From Mucilaginibacter sp. (GTDB taxonomy: Bacteria > Bacteroidota > Bacteroidia > Sphingobacteriales > Sphingobacteriaceae): 32,774 nucleotides of DNA. Location of the stretch: contig JAICMD010000005.1 of the NCBI GenBank assembly GCA_025929405.1, positions 1 to 32,774 of the forward strand, given 5' to 3'. Of this stretch, positions 1-9,330 are shown one piece after another (the stretch's first letter is position 1; each line of letters begins with the position of its first letter). A program made the position numbers and the translations under genes. A model generated the notes under the pieces. That model was not told where the DNA came from, made no database searches, and was given only the letters and a program-made list of their open reading frames with translations.

Positions 1-73
1 GTTTGCTGCATGTAAATAAAATCAAGGCTAAATAAGCACTTATATTTTAAATAACGTTTATTTGTTTGTTGAT

Positions 74-547
74 ATGAAGATAGTTTTTTTAACCGTTGGC
101 AAAACTGAGGATGCTTATTTAAAAGAGGGGATAGATAAGTACATAAAACGTTTGAAGCATTATGCACGATTAGAATTTGTTGAAATTAATGAGCTTAAAA
201 ACACCAAAGCATTAACCCCGGAGCAGCAAAAAGCTAAAGAGGCCGAATTAATACTAAAAAAACTATCTCCGCTTGATTATGTTATATTACTTGATGAAAA
301 GGGAACGGAATTTTCGTCCAAACAATTTGCCGCTTATTTGGATAAGAAGGCCATCAGTTCAACCTCTACTATGATTTTTATAGTAGGCGGCCCGTATGGG
401 TTTGATGATACGCTATACACCCGTGCCAATGATAAACTTTCGCTGTCGCGAATGACGTTTTCGCACCAGATGATACGTTTGCTGTTTGTTGAACAATTGT
501 ACCGTGCTTTCACCATTATAAAAGGCGAACCTTATCACCACGAATAA
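74..547 (+). CDS. rlmH: 23S rRNA (pseudouridine1915-N3)-methyltransferase RlmH (SPOUT family)
   Basis: ORF 62..547. The first codon at 62 is TTG; the ATG at 74 gives the typical MKIVFLTVGKT start. Family features include the VILLDEKG, FIVGGPYGF and LSRMTFSHQMIRLLFVEQLYRAFTIIKGEPYHHE blocks, including the C-terminal YHHE. Confidence 0.96.
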   Translation: MKIVFLTVGKTEDAYLKEGIDKYIKRLKHYARLEFVEINELKNTKALTPEQQKAKEAELILKKLSPLDYVILLDEKGTEFSSKQFAAYLDKKAISSTSTMIFIVGGPYGFDDTLYTRANDKLSLSRMTFSHQMIRLLFVEQLYRAFTIIKGEPYHHE

Positions 548-573
548 TTAATATACAACTAACAGATTTTCAT

Positions 574-581
574 TATTTTTG
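574..581 (+). promoter_or_regulatory. Candidate Bacteroidota -7 element (TATTTTTG) for the PH/SHOCT gene
   Basis: TATTTTTG matches TAnnTTTG about 18 nt before the ATG at 599. No clear -33 element was seen. Confidence 0.35.
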
Positions 582-598
582 CCCCGCATAATAAAGCA

Positions 599-1228
599 AT
601 GAGCATGATAGACAAATTTTTGCATGATGACCAGGACCCTAAAGCGGTTGAAAAAGTTTACTCCCGTTTAGTTGACCTTTTAACCACCGGCGAAGAAATA
701 TTATACATCGCATCGCAAAAAAAACCATTGGTGAATATTTTGCCCGACTGCATTGCACTAACCAATAAGCGTATATTGTTTTTTACCCCGGCAAATCTGG
801 GGCTATCCATCAAATTTGTTGATTTTGTGTGGAAGGACATTGTTGATGTAGCCACCAAGGAAGAAATAATTGGTGCAGTATTTACCGTTAAAACTACCGG
901 CGGCGCCGAAATGGGCGTTGATTATCTGCCTAAGATACAGGCACGTAAACTATACCAATATGCTCAGGAACGCAAGGAAGCCGAGCGCGAGGCACGTCGT
1001 CTGCGCGAATTGGAAGAAAAACGTGCCGAATCGGGTTCGGTACAGTTTGAACATGCTGCAGCCTCGGCAGCGGCTGCTTTTCATGCTGCTCCAACACCGG
1101 CTCCGACCGAACCAAAAGCAGATGAGCTTACCGAAAAACTAAAAAAATTACGTACACTGTTTGATAACGGCCTAATATCGCAGGAAGAGTATAACCATAA
1201 AAAGCTTGATCTGTTAAGCGATTTATAA
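599..1228 (+). CDS. Bacterial PH-domain-like protein with C-terminal SHOCT motif
   Basis: N-terminal region resembles bacterial PH domains (ALTNKRILFFTPANLGLSIKFVDFVWKDI). Ala/Pro-rich linker, then the SHOCT-like LTEKLKKLRTLFDNGLISQEEYNHKKLDLLSDL. Confidence 0.75.
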   Translation: MSMIDKFLHDDQDPKAVEKVYSRLVDLLTTGEEILYIASQKKPLVNILPDCIALTNKRILFFTPANLGLSIKFVDFVWKDIVDVATKEEIIGAVFTVKTTGGAEMGVDYLPKIQARKLYQYAQERKEAEREARRLRELEEKRAESGSVQFEHAAASAAAAFHAAPTPAPTEPKADELTEKLKKLRTLFDNGLISQEEYNHKKLDLLSDL

Positions 1229-1326
1229 TCTATTCGATATAAGCGGTTAGCGAAGAAGCTTATAATTGATAAATGTAAGGCATATAAGCCCCCTTTGCTA
1301 TCGCTCAAGAACAGATTTATAAAATT

Positions 1327-1818
1327 ATGTACTTCACCCTATTTATATCCTTTCTGATACTTCAACGCCTGTCAGAGCTATATATATCGGCCCGTAATGA
1401 AAAGTGGCTGTTAAGCCAGGGAGCCGTACAATACGGGCAAAGCCATTACCCATTTATGGTAACCATGCATACCCTGTTTATTATTTCCATTATTGTGGAA
1501 TATATCTGGGGCAATCATTCGGAATTTAGCTTATTATTTTTAGGGTTATTTCTGCTGGTGTTATCTTTCAAATTCTGGGCATTATCCTCATTAGGTAAAT
1601 TCTGGAACACCAAAATTTATCGTATACCGGGTGTATATCCTGTAAAAAAAGGTCCTTACAAAATATTTAAACATCCCAATTATGGCGAGGTAGTTTGCGA
1701 AATAGCTATCATTCCGCTGGTTTTTAACCTGTACTATACCGCCATCATTTTCAGTTTACTTAATGCTGCTATGCTTACTGTGAGAATACGGGAAGAGAAC
1801 AAGGTTTGGGCGAAATAA
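1327..1818 (+). CDS. Isoprenylcysteine carboxyl methyltransferase (ICMT)-like membrane protein
   Basis: Hydrophobic protein with a C-terminal YPVKKGPYKIFKHPNYGEVVCEIAIIPLVF block and RIREENKVWA, typical of the ICMT-like family. Confidence 0.75.
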   Translation: MYFTLFISFLILQRLSELYISARNEKWLLSQGAVQYGQSHYPFMVTMHTLFIISIIVEYIWGNHSEFSLLFLGLFLLVLSFKFWALSSLGKFWNTKIYRIPGVYPVKKGPYKIFKHPNYGEVVCEIAIIPLVFNLYYTAIIFSLLNAAMLTVRIREENKVWAK

Positions 1819-1861
1819 ACAGAAAGCGTAAAGCAGATAGAAGCTTTTGTACTTTAGCTTA

Positions 1862-3892
1862 TTAAATCTTCTTAAACACCGAAGCTCCTAACGGCGGCAA
1901 CGTTATTTTTATCGAATTTTCGCGGCCATGCCAGCCAATAAACTCAGCATTAATATTACCATAATTGATAACCCCGCTGCCCCAGAAGCTGGTTGCATCC
2001 GAGTTAAATATTTCCTTCCATCCGCCACCGGCGGTTACACCTATGCGGTAATCATGCCGTGTAACCGGGGTTAGGTTAAGCACTATTACCAGATCATTAG
2101 CGGCATCATTACCCTTACGTGCAAATACCAGTACCGAATCATCAGCATTGCCGCCATCTATCCACTCAAAACCTGTGTGGTCAAATTGTTTTTCGTAAAG
2201 CGCAGGTTCACTTTTATACAGTTGGTTAAGCGCTTTTACCGTATTTGCTATGCCCTGGTGGTTGGGATATTGCATTACATGCCAATCTAACGAATGCTGG
2301 AAATTCCACTCATTACCCTGCCCAAATTCCGATCCCATAAACAGTAGTTTGGTACCCGGGTGGGTAAACATAAAGCTGTACAACAAGCGTAAATTGGCAA
2401 ACTGCTGCCATTCATCGCCAGGCATTTTACCCAGCATGGAGCCTTTACCATACACTACCTCATCATGCGAGAAAGGCAGCATAAAGTTTTCAGTAAAGGC
2501 ATATATCAAACTAAAGGTAATTTGATTATGACGATATTTACGGTGCACAGGGTCTTCGCCAAAGTATTTAATCACATCATGCATCCAGCCCATCATCCAT
2601 TTCATGCCAAAGCCTAACCCACCCAGAAATACCGGACGGCTTACCCCGGTAAACGAAGTCGATTCTTCGGCAATAGTTTGTATATCAGGAAAATGGCTGT
2701 AACATGCCTCATTAAATTCTTTCAGGAATGATATCGCCTCCAAGTTTTCATTGCCGCCAAATACGTTAGGCTCCCATTCGCCATGATTGCGTGAGTAGTC
2801 AAGATAAAGCATGGAAGCTACGGCATCAACCCGCAAGCCATCCGCATGATACCTGTCCAGCCAAAACAAGGCATTACTTATCAGGAACGCTCGTACCTCA
2901 TTACGGCCGTAATTAAATATATATGATTTCCAATCGGGGTGAAAACCTTTGCGCATGTCGGCATGTTCATACAAATGCGTGCCATCAAAGTTATATAGTG
3001 CATGTGCATCGCCGGGGAAATGTGACGGTACCCAATCCAATATCACACCTATGCCCTCCTGGTGAAAGCGTTCTATCAGCAGCATTAACTGCTGCGGAGT
3101 ACCGTAACGGGATGATGCCGCAAAATACCCGCTTACCTGGTAACCCCAGCTTGGGTAAAAGGGGTGCTCCATAATAGGCATAAACTCAACATGGGTAAAA
3201 CCCATATCCTTAACATAAGGCACCAGTTTATCGGCCATATCCACATAACTCAAAAACTGGTCTGGACTTTCAGGGCTACGCGCCCATGAGCCAAAGTGTA
3301 CCTCGTAAACCGAGTAGGGTTTATCTAACGCATTATGCTCACGGCGGGTGTCCATCCAAACTTTATCATTCCACTCGTAGTAAGTATCAGCAACTATTGA
3401 TGCAGTACGCGGAGGTTCTTCCCAGCGCAAGGCAAACGGATCGCTTTTTTCAAGGTCCTCGCCGGTATTTGAGGCAATAAAATATTTATAGGCCTCGCCA
3501 TTGCCAACATGCGGTATAAAGCCCTCCCATATACCCGAACCATCCCAGCGTACATATAAGCCATGCGAGCCACGGTTCCAGCCGTTGAAATTGCCTATTA
3601 CCGACGCAAACTTTGCATTAGGCGCCCAAACGGCAAAGTATGTACCCACAACTCCCTCATGCTCCACTACATGCGAGCCAAATTTTTCATATAACTTATA
3701 ATGCTTGCCTGATTTAAAAAGATCAATATCAAAATCAGTAAAGCGACTGTAGGGATGTACATTGTATTTTTGCACTATTACTGACGGTATAGTTTTTTTT
3801 GCTGCCGCAGATTTGGGCTTGGCGGCTTTTTCAGCCTTTTCGCCTGCGGGCTTTGATGGTTTGGCAGAAGGGGTAGTTGCTTTTTTGGCCAT
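1862..3892 (-). CDS. glgB: 1,4-alpha-glucan branching enzyme (GH13) with Lys/Ala/Pro-rich N-terminal tail
   Basis: CBM48-like N-domain (YFAVWAPNAKFASVIGNFNGWN), DGLRVDAVASMLYLDY (nucleophile Asp region), TIAEEST, FSHDEVVYGKGSM, MGSEFGQGNEW. Confidence 0.95.
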   Translation of the reverse strand: MAKKATTPSAKPSKPAGEKAEKAAKPKSAAAKKTIPSVIVQKYNVHPYSRFTDFDIDLFKSGKHYKLYEKFGSHVVEHEGVVGTYFAVWAPNAKFASVIGNFNGWNRGSHGLYVRWDGSGIWEGFIPHVGNGEAYKYFIASNTGEDLEKSDPFALRWEEPPRTASIVADTYYEWNDKVWMDTRREHNALDKPYSVYEVHFGSWARSPESPDQFLSYVDMADKLVPYVKDMGFTHVEFMPIMEHPFYPSWGYQVSGYFAASSRYGTPQQLMLLIERFHQEGIGVILDWVPSHFPGDAHALYNFDGTHLYEHADMRKGFHPDWKSYIFNYGRNEVRAFLISNALFWLDRYHADGLRVDAVASMLYLDYSRNHGEWEPNVFGGNENLEAISFLKEFNEACYSHFPDIQTIAEESTSFTGVSRPVFLGGLGFGMKWMMGWMHDVIKYFGEDPVHRKYRHNQITFSLIYAFTENFMLPFSHDEVVYGKGSMLGKMPGDEWQQFANLRLLYSFMFTHPGTKLLFMGSEFGQGNEWNFQHSLDWHVMQYPNHQGIANTVKALNQLYKSEPALYEKQFDHTGFEWIDGGNADDSVLVFARKGNDAANDLVIVLNLTPVTRHDYRIGVTAGGGWKEIFNSDATSFWGSGVINYGNINAEFIGWHGRENSIKITLPPLGASVFKKI

Positions 3893-3933
3893 AGTAGATG
3901 CCCTTTGCAGGGATTAGCTTTTTATGTAACAAT

Positions 3934-3963
3934 CAAATATATCAATATTGTTTGTTTGCGCAA
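3934..3963 (-). promoter_or_regulatory. Candidate glgB promoter (TTG-N19-TATATTTG)
   Basis: On the minus strand, TATATTTG (3941-3934) matches TAnnTTTG, with TTG (3963-3961) 19 nt upstream. Confidence 0.5.
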
Positions 3964-4172
3964 GACAATAACAAAGGCACTGTTAAATAATGTTAATCTT
4001 TTCTGTTTATAGCTTAGGCAGCTAAATTTGATACTATATCGTAATCGAACATATACTGTTCGGTTTTATTACAACATACAGATTTTATGTTGGCTTTAAA
4101 TTGCTCATTATTAATGGCTTAGTAGCATGGCATGGATTTAATACTTACATGCGGATAATCTATCATAACAGC

Positions 4173-6581
4173 ATGATAAAAAATTATATAACTATTGCCT
4201 GGCGAAACATTATCAAAAACAAGGCATTTTCGTTGATTAATATATTGGGCCTTTCGGTAGGTATTGCCTTTACTTTATTAATAGGGGCCTATATATGGGG
4301 CGAATTGCAGGTTAACCGACAGCTTAAAAATTCAAATAATCAATACATTATTCTTAGCAAATTTATTGACCCAAATTTTAGTAATGAGCTTGGCACTATA
4401 GCTGAATTACCTATAGCATTGAAAAAAAATTATCCCGAACTTATTGCTAATTACTATCGTGAAGACCTGATAACCAGTTACGTATCAAAAAACGAAAAAC
4501 ATTTTAGGGAAGACCTGCAAATTGGTGATAATAACTTGCTAAAAATGTATGGTTTTAAGGTTTTGTATGGAGACGTAAATACGGCGCTTAAAGATCCGTT
4601 TGCGGTTGTAATTAACCGTAAAATAGCGAATAAATATTTTGGAAGTACCAATGTTGTAGGCAAAACGCTAAGCTTTGAAAACTTTTCGGCCGAGCATCAT
4701 GATTTTACTGTTACTGCTGTTATAGATAATTTGCCCCGAAATTCGGTAACCGCAATGGTTGCTGATAATGGCTTTTTCTTTAATGTTGAAAGCGGTAAGT
4801 TTTTTAAACGTGATTTTACTAACTGGATGAATTTAAATCTGGTTGGATATCTGGAGCTTAAGCCCGGCGTAAACCCCAAGACCGTAAATAGGGCTATGGA
4901 ACAAATTGTTGCCAGGTATGAGCCTGATAAAAACATCAAAAAGCAATTAACCCCTTATGTTGTAAAGCTAACCGATTATAACCTGGAGGCTAATAACGGA
5001 CTAATTAAAAAAATGGTTTATACACTATCGTGCATTGCATTATTTATTTTGCTGATGGCGGTAGTAAACTTTGTTAATATTTGTATAGGCCGCTCGGCAG
5101 GGCGCATGCGTGAAATAGGGATACGTAAAGTAATGGGAAGTTTGCGCAAACAGCTTATCCTGCAATTTTTAATAGAATCAATTACATTGGTAATGCTGTC
5201 AACGCTAATAGCATTGCTTATCTATATCCTTGTAAAGCCATATTTTGGTGAAATTTTAGGCAGGGAAATTCCGGGGTTGCTTGCTTTTCCGGCTTATATG
5301 ATACCAATACCTTTTGTATTTGCGTTACTTGTTGGCCTGTTGGCGGGTATTTATCCGGCATTTGTATTATCGGCATCAAAATCAGTCGAGTCATTAAAGG
5401 GAGAATTTAATTCAGTAAAAGAAAGTGTATTACTCCGCAAAACTTTGGTAGCCTTTCAATTTATTATAGCTGCTGTAGTTTTAATAAGCACTATTTTAGT
5501 TTCCCAGCAGATCAATTTATTTTTTAGTGATAGCCTGGGATTCAGTAAAGAAAACGTTGTTTACGCACAAACCTCGCGCGATTGGTCAGCCAAAGGAGTA
5601 CAAAAAATTGAATACGTTCGCTCTCAGTTAGCACAACTACCCCAAGTGCGTAATGTATCAGTATCTTATGAAATACCTGATGGGCATAATGGTGGTAACT
5701 ACACGGTTGGTCGACCCGATATACCCGGCAAAACAGTAAGCAGTACAGGTATGGTGTGCGATGACGCTTATCTGACAACTTATAACATACCGCTAAAGGC
5801 TGGACGGTTTTTTAGTCCAGTCTATGCTAAAGGCGACAGCTTAAAAGTAGTTATTAACGAAACAGAAGCCAAAATATTGGGATGGAAAAACGCCCAGGAT
5901 GCCATTGGTAAGCCAATGATGATCTGGGCTTATTCGTCAAAGCCTTTTATCATCACAGGTGTAACAGCCGACTTTCATTTCGGGTCCATGCGTGACAAAG
6001 TTCAACCGATAACTTTTATGAACAATAATTATCAAACTGCTTATCGTTATGTGTCTATTCGTCTGAAACCCGGCGATTTGCAAAACAGCCTGGCTGCCGT
6101 TCAGAAAAAATGGACCGCTTTAATGCCAGGTACTCCTTTTGAATATAATTTTATGGACGGTGCACTTAAAAAGGTTTATAAAACCGAATTACAATTAAGA
6201 AAAGCGGCATTAGTTGCTACCGTACTATCAATAATTATTGTATTATTAGGTATTTTAGGGTTGATAGCATTAAGTGTGCAAAAACGCACAAAAGAAATTG
6301 GCGTACGTAAAGTATTAGGCGCATCTGTAAATGCTATTATGATGCTTTTTATAAAGGATTTTTTGACAACCGTAACTATAGCGGGAGTAGTGGCCTGCCC
6401 CGTGGCATACCTGATTATAACACATTGGCTAAACGGTTATGCATCCAGAATAAGTATAACGCCTTTGCCATTTATTATTACCATAAGCATACTTATCATA
6501 TTAACTACTTTATTAATTAGCCTGCAAACCATAAAAGCTGCATTAACTAACCCGGCTAAAAGTTTACGGGTTGATGCATAA
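4173..6581 (+). CDS. ABC transporter permease, MacB_PCD/FtsX type
   Basis: MIKNYITIAWRNIIKNKAFSLINILGLSVGIAF start at the ATG at 4173 (the track start at 4101 is a TTG codon). Two FtsX-like blocks: GRMREIGIRKVMGS and KRTKEIGVRKVLGAS. Confidence 0.92.
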   Translation: MIKNYITIAWRNIIKNKAFSLINILGLSVGIAFTLLIGAYIWGELQVNRQLKNSNNQYIILSKFIDPNFSNELGTIAELPIALKKNYPELIANYYREDLITSYVSKNEKHFREDLQIGDNNLLKMYGFKVLYGDVNTALKDPFAVVINRKIANKYFGSTNVVGKTLSFENFSAEHHDFTVTAVIDNLPRNSVTAMVADNGFFFNVESGKFFKRDFTNWMNLNLVGYLELKPGVNPKTVNRAMEQIVARYEPDKNIKKQLTPYVVKLTDYNLEANNGLIKKMVYTLSCIALFILLMAVVNFVNICIGRSAGRMREIGIRKVMGSLRKQLILQFLIESITLVMLSTLIALLIYILVKPYFGEILGREIPGLLAFPAYMIPIPFVFALLVGLLAGIYPAFVLSASKSVESLKGEFNSVKESVLLRKTLVAFQFIIAAVVLISTILVSQQINLFFSDSLGFSKENVVYAQTSRDWSAKGVQKIEYVRSQLAQLPQVRNVSVSYEIPDGHNGGNYTVGRPDIPGKTVSSTGMVCDDAYLTTYNIPLKAGRFFSPVYAKGDSLKVVINETEAKILGWKNAQDAIGKPMMIWAYSSKPFIITGVTADFHFGSMRDKVQPITFMNNNYQTAYRYVSIRLKPGDLQNSLAAVQKKWTALMPGTPFEYNFMDGALKKVYKTELQLRKAALVATVLSIIIVLLGILGLIALSVQKRTKEIGVRKVLGASVNAIMMLFIKDFLTTVTIAGVVACPVAYLIITHWLNGYASRISITPLPFIITISILIILTTLLISLQTIKAALTNPAKSLRVDA

Positions 6582-6642
6582 AAAAGACTTAACTAATATG
6601 TCATGCTGAAACAAGTTCGACATGACTGTTAATTTTAAACAA

Positions 6643-6679
6643 AAAGACTTGCGAAGTTTTTAAAACTTCGCAAGTCTTT
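6643..6679. terminator. Bidirectional terminator-like palindrome between convergent permease and GH31 genes
   Basis: AAAGACTTGCGAAGTTTT / T / AAAACTTCGCAAGTCTTT: 18-nt perfect arms with a 1-nt centre. Confidence 0.75.
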
Positions 6680-6714
6680 AATCCTATCATCCTTAAATCT
6701 TATAAATCTTAGTC

Positions 6715-9168
6715 TTACTTACTTATTTCCAGTACCTTAAAATTCTTACTAAACTTCATTTGCAATATTCCGTTGGTTATAGTAAAATCATTAACTGATT
6801 TTCCGTCAGCAATTATTGTTGATGGTTTAAAGGGTAAACCAACTACATTAAACGCATAGCTTTCATAGCGTGGAGTGTATAGCCCTTCCATACTTTGCTT
6901 GATGATAAAGCTGTTTTTGGTGCCGTTTACTGCAAATTTCTTTTCCAGGTATATGTCCTGTTCATAAGCGAAGGTTTCGCCATAATCTTCAAAATAGAAA
7001 GAATTAGCTTCGTAATCGCTGTAGTAAACATTTAATATTACTTCCTCAATTTCCTTTTCGCCCACATATTGCATTACGGGATATTCCGGAATAACCGAAC
7101 CGGCTTTTATAAATACCGGGATAGTTTCTAAAGGAGTCAACACATCTATTTCCTTGCCGCCTATTATTAACTCCTGCGTCCAGAAGTTGTACCAATTACC
7201 TTTTGGCAGATATACTCTGCGGTTTTTTTGACCTGGTTCCAATACCGGACAAATCAATATTTTATCGCCATAAGTAAACTCATCCTGGCGGAAATGGTTG
7301 CCCAATACTTCTTGCTCCTGCATTACAACCGGCCTTAATATAGGGAAACCATAACGGTGATGCTCCCAAAAGGCCGAATACATATAAGGCAATAAGCGGT
7401 AACGCAACTCAATAAATTTGCGGTTTATTGAAGTATATGGTTCACCAAAGCTCCATGGCTCGCGCTCTTTAGTATCGCCTGCCGAATGCGCGCGCATAAA
7501 CGGCGAGAAGGTGCCCATTTGTATCCAGCGGGTAAACAGTTCGCCATCAGGCTCACCGCTAAAACCGCCTATATCTGTGCCAACAAAAGGTATACCCGAT
7601 ACCGACATACGCTGGCATTGTATATTGCCCAGTTTCAGGTGCTCCCATGATGCCACGTTATCGCCCGTCCATGCCGAAGCAAAACGCTGTACACCTGAAT
7701 AACCCGCACGGGTAATAGTAAACGGACGTTTGTTTTTAAGCAGTTTGCGTAAGCCCTCGTAGGTTGAGCGCACCATTTGCATACCGAAAATATTATGCGC
7801 CTTGCGGTGCGAACCACGTAATCCATCATAATCATGGCGCACATCATCAGGAAAGGTACCTGCACCAAATACGGCAGGCTCGTTCATGTCGTTCCAAACA
7901 CCTGCTACGCCGGCTTCGACAAGGCCCTCAAATAAGCCACCCCACCATTCGCGTACCTCAGGATTGGTAAAATCAGGGAACTGACAGCGGCCGGGCCATA
8001 CGTGCCCTTCCATAAAATAATCATCACTGCGGCGGCAAAAATATTTTTTTCCCTTACCTTCTTTAAATACCCAGTAATTATCGTCAACACGTATACCGGG
8101 GTCAATAATTACTACGGTTTTAAAACCATCAGCAGATAGTTCGCTGATCATTCTTTTAGGATTGGGAAAGTATTTTTTATTCCAGGTAAAACAACGATAG
8201 CCATCCATGTAATCAATATCCAGGTATATACCATCGCATGGTATTTTATTTTCGCGAAAGCCTGCTGCTATCTTTTTTACTTTAGATTCGGGATAATAGC
8301 TCCAACGGCACTGATGATATCCCAAAGCCCAAAGCGGCGGCATTGGATGCGTACCTGTTAACAGATGGTAGCTTTTAACCACATCCATCATGTGTGGCCC
8401 GTGGATATAATAATATTGGAGTTCGCCGCCGTCTGCCCAAAAACTTGTTTTGGTTTTATCCTCGGCACCAAAATCAAAATGCGATTTAAAAGTATTATCA
8501 AAAAATATACCGTGGGCTATATCATTATTTAAACTAATGTAAAAAGGAATGCTGCGATAAAGCGGATCCTGGTTCCAGTTAAAAGAATAGGCATCGGTGT
8601 TCCAGTTTTTTAGCCGTTTGCCGCGCAGGTTAAGTTCGGTAGGCTTATCGCCTAAGCCAAAAAAGCTTTCTTCGGGACGGCACTCTTTAGTGCAAAACAC
8701 ATAATACCCGCCAAACTTTACGTTCTCTTCCCAATGCATGGGCACAGCATCCGCACTGGTAATATTGTTTTGGCAGTCAGAAAATGATATAAAAAAATCC
8801 TGTTTGCGGATATGACAATTTACAGCACTGGTAGAAATCTGATATTCGTCCTCATTGTCAGCAACAGTAAAGGCAACCGGCCTGGTACTTAATTTAGGTA
8901 CCGCATACGAAAATTCTTCCAGAAAAACGCCATGAGGTGCCAGGCGTACTTTTATTACCTGCTCAGTAATAACTACAATTTCAACCTTGGCATCACCATC
9001 AGTAAAGTATATTTTATTTTCTAATTGTTCTGCTTGCCTTGGTACACCCAGGTACTTTTTTATAATAGGCTTTATGGCTTCGGCAGGATTGTTAAGATGG
9101 TGAAATTCTTCTTCCTCCTCCAATAATCTGTTCGCTAACAATTCCGGGTCTTGTATATTTTCTTCCAT
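6715..9168 (-). CDS. GH31 family alpha-glucosidase
   Basis: GIYLDIDYMDGYRCFTW, GVWNDMNEPAVFG (nucleophile motif), RPFTITRAGYSGVQRFASAWTGDN, PFVGTDIGGFSGEPDGELFTRWIQMGTFSPFMRAHS. Confidence 0.95.
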   Translation of the reverse strand: MEENIQDPELLANRLLEEEEEFHHLNNPAEAIKPIIKKYLGVPRQAEQLENKIYFTDGDAKVEIVVITEQVIKVRLAPHGVFLEEFSYAVPKLSTRPVAFTVADNEDEYQISTSAVNCHIRKQDFFISFSDCQNNITSADAVPMHWEENVKFGGYYVFCTKECRPEESFFGLGDKPTELNLRGKRLKNWNTDAYSFNWNQDPLYRSIPFYISLNNDIAHGIFFDNTFKSHFDFGAEDKTKTSFWADGGELQYYYIHGPHMMDVVKSYHLLTGTHPMPPLWALGYHQCRWSYYPESKVKKIAAGFRENKIPCDGIYLDIDYMDGYRCFTWNKKYFPNPKRMISELSADGFKTVVIIDPGIRVDDNYWVFKEGKGKKYFCRRSDDYFMEGHVWPGRCQFPDFTNPEVREWWGGLFEGLVEAGVAGVWNDMNEPAVFGAGTFPDDVRHDYDGLRGSHRKAHNIFGMQMVRSTYEGLRKLLKNKRPFTITRAGYSGVQRFASAWTGDNVASWEHLKLGNIQCQRMSVSGIPFVGTDIGGFSGEPDGELFTRWIQMGTFSPFMRAHSAGDTKEREPWSFGEPYTSINRKFIELRYRLLPYMYSAFWEHHRYGFPILRPVVMQEQEVLGNHFRQDEFTYGDKILICPVLEPGQKNRRVYLPKGNWYNFWTQELIIGGKEIDVLTPLETIPVFIKAGSVIPEYPVMQYVGEKEIEEVILNVYYSDYEANSFYFEDYGETFAYEQDIYLEKKFAVNGTKNSFIIKQSMEGLYTPRYESYAFNVVGLPFKPSTIIADGKSVNDFTITNGILQMKFSKNFKVLEISK

Positions 9169-9330
9169 AAAAACTTATAGTTCGTTCGCGGCCATAAGCA
9201 AATTAAATCAATGTCTGAGGATTTGCTTTGTTCTATAAAGCTAATAAACGATTATTATTCAATAAACGCGCCATAAATTGCGTGGAAAATAACAGAACGA
9301 TTAAATTTTTGAAAAAATGGCAATTTTGAT

